Source: Marinomonas posidonica IVIA-Po-181 (GTDB lineage Bacteria > Pseudomonadota > Gammaproteobacteria > Pseudomonadales > Marinomonadaceae). Taken from it: a stretch of 64,000 bases of DNA. The position numbers were made by a program, and so were the translations under genes. The notes beneath the pieces were generated by a model, which worked only from the letters and a program-made list of their open reading frames with translations, was not told where the DNA came from and did not search any database. This document shows, one piece after another, positions 57,161 through 64,000 of the stretch. The DNA lies in NCBI RefSeq assembly GCF_000214215.1, contig NC_015559.1, forward strand, positions 2,033,001 to 2,097,000, in the 5' to 3' direction. The first letter of the stretch is position 1. Every line of letters starts with the position of its first letter.

Positions 57161-58695
57161 TAACGAATAAACTCCATCTCATTCAATAAAAAGTGACGTT
57201 CAAACGGATCAAAACGGAAGCCTTTGACACGCTTACTCACCGAAGTTTGTTGAACATAGGAGGTTACTGGAATAACAGGACGTTCGTTATAAATTAACTG
57301 CGCGACTTGTTGAGCTTTTTGACGGTATGTTTGAGCGTCCGTGGTCTGCTCAAGTTCTGATAACAAAGTGCTAACCGCATCGTTGTGCCAATTCATCGCC
57401 CCCCAATCACCGCCACCATGTTTGCCATAGTCCGCCAGTAAAACCGCGAGTGGATCCGCCATAAAGCCATAATTTCGAGCAATCAATGCGGCTTGCAAAG
57501 AGCCATCTTGATGGCCCATCGGAATCGCACTGGAGTTCGTGACATCGACTTTTGTTTTCACACCAATGGCTTCCCATTGCGCCTGAATCGCCGTTGCTAC
57601 TGTAGTCAGTTCCGGACGATCTGCATAAGTAATCAAACGTATCGTGAAGATATCACCTTGTTTCTCAAGGTAGCCGTTCGCATTTTTTTGCCATCCAAGT
57701 TCCGCCAATAACGCTTCCGCTTTGGCCTTACCATCAGAGCCCTTATTCGGCACATCTAGATGCCAATTCGACATAGAAGCCGGCATGATTTGCTCCGTTT
57801 CGGCCCCCGGTGTTCGCAGTACGCCGCGGGCAATACCAACGCGATTAATAGCATCACTCAAGGCTTGACGTGCACGAATATCCTTTAGAAAAGGGTATTC
57901 GCTGTTTAATTTGATGACAATGGTTCTAGGGATGGCATTCGAGTGCAACGTAAGATTTGGCAGACGCTTCAAAATTGGCAGAGTAGCGGGATCCAAACCA
58001 AACACAATGTCTGCTTGCCCACTGCGAGCCTGCAAAACACGACTTTCTGCACGATGCCCGGTCAAATAACTGGCGTAAGGAATGCTGGCTTTTTTGCCCC
58101 AGTAATCATCAAACTTCTCTACCACCAATTTGTGTGGTGGTGAAAATTGGTACAACTGATACGGGCCTGTTGAAGACAAAGCCAATACTCCACCGTCTTT
58201 CGCATAAGCACTAGGCGATAAGATGGCATTCGCATAATTGGCTAACACCGCTCCCAGAACAACATATGGACTTGATAAGCGAATAACGACCTTATGCTTG
58301 CCCAACGCTTCGATCTGTTCGATCGGTGCTTTTCGTAACGCACCGTGTTTTTGCAAAGCAATGTATAGACTGTTTACAACTGCCACAGCATCTAGCAAAG
58401 AACCATCATGAAAATGAACATCTTGGCGAATATCAAACGTCCAAGTTTTTGCATCGTTACTAATGGACCAATGACTGGCCAACGCAGGTATTAATTCGCC
58501 ATTTTCATCAACGTCTAATAGGGTTTCAATGATTTGCATACGGCTAAAAATATAACCGTTCTTAGAGGGGTCTAAACTAGTGAACTCGAAAGCCGCACTA
58601 ATAGACAGAGTGTTATCTGGAGTAGGTTTAGCCAAACCCTGGCCACTAAACACAACGCCCAATACACTGATTAATACAATAAATAGCCTTGTCAC
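57160..58695 (-). CDS. ABC transporter periplasmic substrate-binding protein, family 5
   Basis: 511 residues from a GTG start; signal peptide to about residue 22 (GLA). SBP_bac_5 features are PALASHWSISNDAKTWTFDIR and DGSLLDAVAVVNSLY. The family binds peptides, nickel, heme, opines or sugars. The ligand cannot be told from sequence; no histidine cluster of known NikA metal sites is obvious. First gene of a four-gene operon with one- to four-base overlaps throughout. Confidence 0.93.
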   Translation of the reverse strand: MTRLFIVLISVLGVVFSGQGLAKPTPDNTLSISAAFEFTSLDPSKNGYIFSRMQIIETLLDVDENGELIPALASHWSISNDAKTWTFDIRQDVHFHDGSLLDAVAVVNSLYIALQKHGALRKAPIEQIEALGKHKVVIRLSSPYVVLGAVLANYANAILSPSAYAKDGGVLALSSTGPYQLYQFSPPHKLVVEKFDDYWGKKASIPYASYLTGHRAESRVLQARSGQADIVFGLDPATLPILKRLPNLTLHSNAIPRTIVIKLNSEYPFLKDIRARQALSDAINRVGIARGVLRTPGAETEQIMPASMSNWHLDVPNKGSDGKAKAEALLAELGWQKNANGYLEKQGDIFTIRLITYADRPELTTVATAIQAQWEAIGVKTKVDVTNSSAIPMGHQDGSLQAALIARNYGFMADPLAVLLADYGKHGGGDWGAMNWHNDAVSTLLSELEQTTDAQTYRQKAQQVAQLIYNERPVIPVTSYVQQTSVSKRVKGFRFDPFERHFLLNEMEFIR

Positions 58696-58748
58696 GGAGA
58701 TGATTTCCTATTCAACCAAGAAAGAAAGGTTATGATATAACATATTTT

Positions 58749-58766
58749 ATGAGAATCACACTTATT
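58749..58766. promoter_or_regulatory. Weak Fur-like site upstream of the ABC operon
   Basis: ATGAGAATCACACTTATT matches 13 of 18 positions of the Fur consensus (ATGATAATCATTATCATT part). It lies about 55 bases upstream of the binding-protein GTG. It may suggest iron-responsive control, but the match is weak for AT-rich DNA. Confidence 0.25.
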
Positions 58767-58830
58767 CAGAATGAATATTAGGTTGAATCGAGTGAAAAAA
58801 TGTCTTAGACACAAGCAGTTAGGACAAATA

Positions 58831-58868
58831 AAAAAAGGCCAGTTTCAATGCATTAAAACTGGCCTTTC
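58831..58868 (-). terminator. Terminator after the sugar-binding protein gene
   Basis: Long stem AAAGGCCAGTTT/AAACTGGCCTTT with the near-palindromic centre AATGCATT. On the minus strand it ends in a T run. It lies 20 bases after the stop at 58888 and shields the ABC operon beyond. Confidence 0.88.
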
Positions 58869-58887
58869 TGTACTAGCTATTAAATGA

Positions 58888-60111
58888 TTAGCGGAATGCG
58901 CGCTTTCTCGCTCTTTCAAGACGCTTCAAAATAGCATCCAATCGCTCAGGTTTAACCATAAATTCTTGGAAACCTTTCATTCCTTCTTGCGCCATGCTTG
59001 GTTCAGTATCACGGTCATAAAACTGTGCTGTACCAGACGCATTGTTCAGCATATCAACGCCTTTGTTTAAGAAGTAATTATCAGGCGCTTGGGCTTTAAC
59101 ATTAGGTGGAATCTGGATCAAGGCCGCATTCACCAAAGTTTGGTTATCGCCACGGGACATAAATTCTAAGAACTTACGAGCGTCGGCTTTGTTCTTCGCT
59201 TTGGCGGGAATGTGAATGGTATCCATCGGAGCATCTTCTGCCATGCCCACACTTGAATCAATTTGCGGGAACTGGAAGAAACCGATTTTACCGTCTAACT
59301 CTTTCGGAAAGTTTGGCGTAATGAAATTACCAATCAGGTACATTGCGGCCTTACCATTGTATAGGAAAGGCTGTGCCTCTTGCCAAGAGTAGGACGCATG
59401 GTTTTTCAGGAAGTAGCCTTTATCAACCAATATTTTCCAATTCTCAAATGTCTTACGCACACGTGGGTCAGTATAAGGAATCTTGCCATCCATTAAATCA
59501 ATGTGGAATTCCAAACCATTAGTTCGCATGTTCAGGTAATCAAACCAACCCGCCGCAGTCCAAAGGTATTTGGTACCAATGGTGACAGGGGTGACGTCGT
59601 TAGCTTTTAGTTTGGCATTCACCGCTAGAAACTCGTCCCAAGTTTTTGGTTCAGATAAGCCTAAATTCGCAAAAATGTCTTTACGGTAATAAATACCCCA
59701 TTGGTAATAGGTATATGGCATACCCCATTGTTTACCATCGATTGTCATGGCTGGCGCAGCAGATGCCATATCTTGTTTAAGACCATTGTTGTCCCAAAGA
59801 TCACTAACATCTTCAAACAAACCGCGATCCACAAACGCTTTCATACGGTTACCTGCATACCAAAACACCACGTCTGGCGGCGTGGTCGCTAACCAGTTAC
59901 GAATCGCCGTTTTATACGCTTCTTTGTCGTAAAGATTGTATTTTACCGTGATATCTGGATTTTCTTGTTCGAATTTCTCAATGATTTCAGCAAAGGCTTT
60001 CTTTGGCGCTGGATCAGCCTGATCCGAGTTAATCACTAAGGTGCCGGCACTGGCAAATGAAGCGGCGGTTAACGCCATTGCTCCGACCAACATGGATTGG
60101 ATTTTTTTCAT
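58888..60111 (-). CDS. Sugar ABC transporter substrate-binding protein
   Basis: 407 residues from the ATG at 60111 (a TTG at 60120 is rejected). Signal peptide to about residue 23 (ASA). Extracellular solute-binding family 1: EKFEQENPDITVKYNLYDKEAYKTA and the C-terminal KFLEFMSRGDNQ are typical. It lies downstream of the galactosidase after a 113-base gap that contains an RNA hairpin. The permeases and ATPase of this importer are not in the window, so they must lie upstream or elsewhere. Confidence 0.92.
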   Translation of the reverse strand: MKKIQSMLVGAMALTAASFASAGTLVINSDQADPAPKKAFAEIIEKFEQENPDITVKYNLYDKEAYKTAIRNWLATTPPDVVFWYAGNRMKAFVDRGLFEDVSDLWDNNGLKQDMASAAPAMTIDGKQWGMPYTYYQWGIYYRKDIFANLGLSEPKTWDEFLAVNAKLKANDVTPVTIGTKYLWTAAGWFDYLNMRTNGLEFHIDLMDGKIPYTDPRVRKTFENWKILVDKGYFLKNHASYSWQEAQPFLYNGKAAMYLIGNFITPNFPKELDGKIGFFQFPQIDSSVGMAEDAPMDTIHIPAKAKNKADARKFLEFMSRGDNQTLVNAALIQIPPNVKAQAPDNYFLNKGVDMLNNASGTAQFYDRDTEPSMAQEGMKGFQEFMVKPERLDAILKRLERARKRAFR

Positions 60112-60143
60112 GATAAGCAAGTCCTCTTTTTCTTTTTATTTAC

Positions 60144-60205
60144 TGGAACCAAGTTTCAGTATTAAACAATTTTTCATAATATTCAATAAAAGAAACTCAG
60201 TTCCA
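60144..60205 (-). repeat. 14-bp RNA hairpin between galactosidase and binding-protein genes
   Basis: TGGAACCAAGTTTC (60144-60157) and GAAACTCAGTTCCA (60192-60205) are inverted copies with two central differences. In RNA from the minus strand the differences become G-U pairs, giving a continuous 14-bp helix with a 34-base loop; the plus strand would have two mismatches. It is not followed by a T run, so it is not a standard terminator. It may be a stabilising or processing structure like malE-type intergenic elements. Confidence 0.65.
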
Positions 60206-60224
60206 CTTTATTTTTTTTGCTTTA

Positions 60225-62195
60225 TTAGCACTTTTTCCAAATAGCAATATTTGCCGCTTCCAAGCGACGACTTCCGATGACTAACTCCGCACCGTCTGGC
60301 ACAAAGTCAATGCTATGAGAGGCGTAATTCATCACAAAGATCAACTCCCCTCTTTCACGGATTCTGAGACCTTCAGGCAGGTAATAAGTCTCTAAGCCCG
60401 CCAACCCAGCCAGCTGAGCAAAGCTCGCTTTGAGTACCGAATTATCCAGACAAGACCCTAAATAATAATGGCGACCTTCGCCGACTAAGACAGGGTTACC
60501 GCCATGGTCTTTTAACAGGCAAGGTAAATCCGTTTTGATTTGCTCATGCCAGTGCTTCAGCACCCCTACCCCCCAACGTCCTGATACTGCAGGCTGAGTA
60601 TGCTCAGGAAGCGCATCCACACGTTCAACTTGCAGAGGCAATCGTTCCGCTAGTGGGCCGGGCGCTAAATTTTCAGGAATTTGGTAAGTTTCGGTCTTAC
60701 TGCCCGTTCTAGGTCCTGCTAATAGAACCCCTTGATAAGCATCTAATCTACGATTTAAATCAGCAGAGATGTGAGCTTGGGCGGGCAACACCAACATGTC
60801 ATAAGTGTCTAATGAGGCGGTAGCGGGAATAATATCGACCGACAATCCCAATTCACGAAGCGCTTGATAACTTCGATAACACCAGAATAGATATCGATAA
60901 GCTCTAGATTGAGGCTGAATATCCAATGACCAACAAGCATCATAATCAAACATCAATGCCACTTTACCGGCACTCGGTAACGACACAAGTTCATCTGCAT
61001 CCATCCCCAGAGCTTGCGATAGCTGTTCAACTTCTGACGCGACTTTTGACGCCTCTTTAGCAGCCTCAGCTTCTTCCGCATCAGGTCGTAACAAGCCTGC
61101 ATGCATTTGTTCTTGAGCAAATGGGGCTTGTCGCCAACGAAAATAGGACACCATTTCTGCCCCATGAGAAAAGGCTTCCCATGTCCACAAACGCACAGCG
61201 CCATCAGCAGGCGTTGGATTGTGTGGCGCCCAGTTTACCGGACCAGGCTGTTGTTCCATGATCCACAAGCGCCCTTTGCCACAACCACGATACAAATCAT
61301 GGTGGAAAGCGCCAAAGTCTGGATGCCCCACTCGTAAATAGGTTTGCTTTTCGGCTTGTGTATAAATTGCTTCTTGATCTAAGAAACCAAGCGGATACGT
61401 GTCCCAACTTGCCACATCAAGGTCTTCACCTACTTTATGATGATCAAAAGCGGTAAAAAATCCCATGTAGTTATGAACCAGATCACGCCCTGCTGAATGC
61501 TCGCGCAGAATGTCTACCTGCAACTTATTGTAGGCAACAACCTGATCTGAGCTGCAGCGCTGAAAATCCAAACGATGAGAAGGATTGGCTTCAGTCACCG
61601 TAAGATTTGGCAGCTCTATTTCGTCAAAACTGCGGTATTCCATGCTCCAGAAAACATTACCCCAAGCCTGATTCAAGGCCTCAATGGTGCCGTATTTGTC
61701 TTTTAGCCAAAGCCGAAAGGCCGTCAAATCCGCGTCAGCATAACTGAGAATTGTATCGTGACAACCAAATTCGTTATCCGTTTGCCAAGACACAACCGCC
61801 GGATGCTGACCATATCGCTGTGCCATTATGGTCACAATTCGACGACACTCTTCACGGTATTCTAGACTGGCAAAGGTGTAATGGCGGCGCGAACCAAAAC
61901 CACGCTCACGCCCCTGTTCATCTTTAGCCAACATGCCAGGGTTACGATCGACCAACCACTTAGGCGGCGTAGCGGTGGGTGTACCTAAAATGACCTTCAA
62001 GCCGTATTCATGCAAGATATCCAATGACTCATCTAGCCATTGCCAATTCATCTGTTCCGGCGTGGGCTCAATAGTGCTCCAACTGAATTCACCGACACGA
62101 ACATATTCAATGCCGATTTTCTTCATCTGTTCCGCATCAGTGCGCCAGCGCGAAGTTGGCCAATGCTCTGGGTAATAACAAACACCTAATTTCAT
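60225..62195 (-). CDS. GH42 beta-galactosidase
   Basis: 656 residues from the ATG at 62195 (MKLGVCYYPEHW), with GGAG six bases upstream; a GTG at 62228 overlaps the previous gene and is rejected. Acid/base Glu142 in WQTDNEFG and nucleophile Glu314 in MEQQPGP match GH42 positions. The N-terminal barrel is followed by the trimerisation and C-terminal beta domains. No signal peptide, so it acts on imported galactosides. It starts one base after the lactonase stop. Confidence 0.95.
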   Translation of the reverse strand: MKLGVCYYPEHWPTSRWRTDAEQMKKIGIEYVRVGEFSWSTIEPTPEQMNWQWLDESLDILHEYGLKVILGTPTATPPKWLVDRNPGMLAKDEQGRERGFGSRRHYTFASLEYREECRRIVTIMAQRYGQHPAVVSWQTDNEFGCHDTILSYADADLTAFRLWLKDKYGTIEALNQAWGNVFWSMEYRSFDEIELPNLTVTEANPSHRLDFQRCSSDQVVAYNKLQVDILREHSAGRDLVHNYMGFFTAFDHHKVGEDLDVASWDTYPLGFLDQEAIYTQAEKQTYLRVGHPDFGAFHHDLYRGCGKGRLWIMEQQPGPVNWAPHNPTPADGAVRLWTWEAFSHGAEMVSYFRWRQAPFAQEQMHAGLLRPDAEEAEAAKEASKVASEVEQLSQALGMDADELVSLPSAGKVALMFDYDACWSLDIQPQSRAYRYLFWCYRSYQALRELGLSVDIIPATASLDTYDMLVLPAQAHISADLNRRLDAYQGVLLAGPRTGSKTETYQIPENLAPGPLAERLPLQVERVDALPEHTQPAVSGRWGVGVLKHWHEQIKTDLPCLLKDHGGNPVLVGEGRHYYLGSCLDNSVLKASFAQLAGLAGLETYYLPEGLRIRERGELIFVMNYASHSIDFVPDGAELVIGSRRLEAANIAIWKKC

Positions 62196-62196
62196 T

Positions 62197-63075
62197 TTAT
62201 GCTCCAGCAAACGGCTGACTTGGCTCACCTGCCACTTCTAGGCCGTATTCTGCTTTCAAATCAATCGCCACCACATGCCCAGACAAAGGCTGCTGTTCTA
62301 ATTGAGCGTCACTGGTGGCGACACTGGCAGAGGTGATAAATAAAGTATTGCCATCAACACCGCCCAATACACAACTGGTCGGCTTCTTGAACGGCAATTC
62401 TACTGTTTGCATGACTTCTCCCTCTGGGTTGTAACGCACAATGCGTGAACCATCCCAGTTGGCGTTCCACAAACAGGCTTGCTGATCAATGCAAGATCCA
62501 TCCGCACCAATGCCTTCTTTCACTTCAAAGAAAGGTTTTTGTGATCGCACGTCGTAAAATTCTGGATAAGGAAAAGCATGTACCTTACGAGTCATGGAAT
62601 CGCCGAAATAAAAACGGCCACGCTCTGCATCCCACGCCAAAGTGTTGGCAATACCAACGCCTTCCAGCATCAATGTCTTTTTGCCTTCAGGGGTCACTTT
62701 CCACAAACGACCACTGACACCTTGTTCCTCATCATCCATAGTGCCAACCCAAAGGCTGCCATCTGGATCACACTTAGCGTCGTTACTTCGATTGCTTGGA
62801 ATATCACTATCCAGATCGCATAAGTATTCCAATTCGCCAGTTTGTTTATCTAGATAAGCGACACCGTCAGCCAGAGTCACCAATAAACGCTCACCTTGAG
62901 TAGTAAATACCGCCGACACTTTTTTCGGCAAAGTCCAATGCTCAGTTTGATTCGTGGTTTGATGCCAACACCACACCTGACAAGCTGGAATATCGACCCA
63001 ATACAAAGCTTGTTGTTGTGCGCACCAGAAAGGCCCTTCCGCTAATTGATGACGCTGTACACTGATTTGTTGCAT
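62197..63075 (-). CDS. SMP-30/gluconolactonase-family sugar lactonase
   Basis: 292 residues, six-bladed propeller. Metal-site residues appear in AEGPFW (Glu13), SNRSNDAKCDPDG and DGSCID. In this operon the likely substrate is galactono-lactone, giving galactonate, but gluconolactone or arabinolactone cannot be excluded. It lies one base after the aldolase gene. Confidence 0.92.
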   Translation of the reverse strand: MQQISVQRHQLAEGPFWCAQQQALYWVDIPACQVWCWHQTTNQTEHWTLPKKVSAVFTTQGERLLVTLADGVAYLDKQTGELEYLCDLDSDIPSNRSNDAKCDPDGSLWVGTMDDEEQGVSGRLWKVTPEGKKTLMLEGVGIANTLAWDAERGRFYFGDSMTRKVHAFPYPEFYDVRSQKPFFEVKEGIGADGSCIDQQACLWNANWDGSRIVRYNPEGEVMQTVELPFKKPTSCVLGGVDGNTLFITSASVATSDAQLEQQPLSGHVVAIDLKAEYGLEVAGEPSQPFAGA

Positions 63076-63076
63076 C

Positions 63077-63718
63077 TTAGTTCACTCCTTGCCATGCTTG
63101 CCACGCCTTAGCAAAAGCTTGCGCATTGGCTTTGGTCGTGGTGACAGATTGGCCTTTCTTATACAAGGCTGAACCCAAACCAAAACCTTTTGCACCAGCA
63201 ACAAAATACTCACTGACATTATCTGGTGTGACACCGCCAACAGGGCAAATCCAAGTTTCACTCGGAATTACGGCTCCTAATGCCTTGATTACCTTTAGCG
63301 AAGGTAAGGCTTCCGCTGGGAAAAGCTTTAAGCCGTCCGCTCCCGCCTGTAGAGCGGCAAAGCCCTCACTGGCCGTAAAGAAACCCGGTAAGGCAAACAG
63401 ACCCGCTTGCTTTGCTGCCTTGATTAAAGACACATCTGTGTGCGGACACACCATAAGACCAGCGCCAGTTTCAACCAATTGCGCCAAATCTTGTTGGGTT
63501 AACACTGTGCCAGCACCAATCAAAGCCTGATCACCAAAGGTCTCTTGTAATAAGCGAATGCTGGTAAAAGGATCAGGAGAATTCAGCGGGACTTCAATCA
63601 TCTTAAAGCCAGCATCCAGTAACACCTGGGTATGTTCAACGACTTCATTGGCTTGCACTCCTCGTAGGATGGCAACCATAGGAAATTCTTGCATTAAGGC
63701 ATCAAAAGAATGCGTCAT
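63077..63718 (-). CDS. dgoA: 2-dehydro-3-deoxy-6-phosphogalactonate aldolase
   Basis: 213 residues. Class I aldolase; Schiff-base Lys131 in GADGLKLFPAE and Glu42 in MIEVPLNSP correspond to Lys126 and Glu37 of E. coli DgoA. It splits KDPGal into pyruvate and glyceraldehyde 3-phosphate. Glucose-type KDPG aldolase is close; the dgoK and GH42 neighbours favour the galactose form. It lies one base after the kinase. Confidence 0.94.
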   Translation of the reverse strand: MTHSFDALMQEFPMVAILRGVQANEVVEHTQVLLDAGFKMIEVPLNSPDPFTSIRLLQETFGDQALIGAGTVLTQQDLAQLVETGAGLMVCPHTDVSLIKAAKQAGLFALPGFFTASEGFAALQAGADGLKLFPAEALPSLKVIKALGAVIPSETWICPVGGVTPDNVSEYFVAGAKGFGLGSALYKKGQSVTTTKANAQAFAKAWQAWQGVN

Positions 63719-63719
63719 T

Positions 63720-64000
63720 TTATTTTCCTTCTGCTAAATTCGGCGTGTTGGATGTCAAATTTGCCAACCGCTTTAAACCACGAATACTGGCTTCGCCTGC
63801 TTCCATGAAGTCCACATTCAAATCATGTTCTGACAGCGCCATCTGATAGCGCTCAGTTAGCGCTTTGCTACCAATGATCAATATACTCTTCACCTTGTTT
63901 GGTAACGCAGACAAAGTGTCATTCACATCATGTCCAATCACTATGCCAGACAAGTAGTCACGCACTTCATGAGCCGCTAATTCACCGCACACATACCGAC
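63720..64000 (-). CDS. dgoK: 2-dehydro-3-deoxygalactonokinase, C-terminal part
   Basis: About 92 C-terminal residues; the frame continues past the right edge with no stop, and the internal GTG at 63992 is not the start. GSKALTERYQMAL and EAGEASIRGLKRLA are the C-terminal features of DgoK. It phosphorylates 2-dehydro-3-deoxygalactonate for the aldolase encoded next. The identification rests on this tail plus the operon. Confidence 0.85.
   Translation of the reverse strand, partial: RYVCGELAAHEVRDYLSGIVIGHDVNDTLSALPNKVKSILIIGSKALTERYQMALSEHDLNVDFMEAGEASIRGLKRLANLTSNTPNLAEGK

Overview
The window reads as an ordinary chromosomal stretch of a marine gammaproteobacterium, most like Marinomonas or a close Oceanospirillales relative. 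This rests on moderate GC, gene order shared with Pseudomonas-type genomes (lexA beside topA; LysR-leuCDB-asd; an AI-2E-family permease, TusA-like protein and M48 protease together), rich c-di-GMP and chemotaxis signalling, and sugar-acid catabolism. The genus is an inference from remembered gene order and protein similarity; no search was run. I saw no rRNA, tRNA, CRISPR array, prophage or complete insertion sequence.

Layout. 1-7.6 kb: a dinG helicase (cut by the window edge) divergent from lexA with two SOS boxes between them, then a topA operon, two unknown membrane-anchored proteins and a universal stress protein. 7.6-12.8 kb: the glnS-cysS pair and an azlCD exporter operon headed by a MarR-GNAT fusion regulator. 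13-18.6 kb: queuosine genes queC and queE, ppiB, lpxH, the tRNA hydroxylase miaE and a pseudokinase-SUMF1 fusion. 18.8-29 kb: a long-form acnB, hpf, and the leucine/aspartate block leuC-leuD-leuB-asd with a divergent LysR gene. 29-37 kb: an MFS permease, a GH13 alpha-glucosidase, the permease/TusA/BepA-like trio, a tandem pair of small secreted proteins, a lone tyrosine recombinase and moaCDE. 37-49 kb: an EAL signalling protein, a membrane J-domain protein, trmJ, a chemoreceptor, a 316-bp MITE-like element, efpL, an M14 carboxypeptidase, rraA and marC. 49-58.7 kb: a giant hybrid histidine kinase overlapping a GGDEF response regulator, then a peptide/nickel-type ABC operon. 58.9-64 kb: a galactoside/galactonate catabolic operon cut by the right edge.

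How the parts work together. The right-end operon fits uptake of a galactoside, hydrolysis by a GH42 beta-galactosidase, and Doudoroff-type breakdown through galactonolactone, galactonate and KDPGal; the dehydrogenase, dehydratase and sugar permeases are not in the window. Several genes concern tRNA or translation quality (queC, queE, miaE, trmJ, efpL, glnS, cysS, hpf). The kinase/GGDEF pair and the EAL protein feed c-di-GMP signalling.

The least explained items are the twin small secreted proteins at 33.8-34.4 kb, the MITE-like element at 44.0-44.3 kb, a strand-specific 14-bp RNA hairpin inside the sugar operon at 60.14-60.21 kb, and the pseudokinase-SUMF1 fusion. I found no convincing new multi-gene defence or mobile system. 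Many start codons were moved from the longest open frame to a downstream ATG with a better ribosome binding site or family match; these are stated in each entry.
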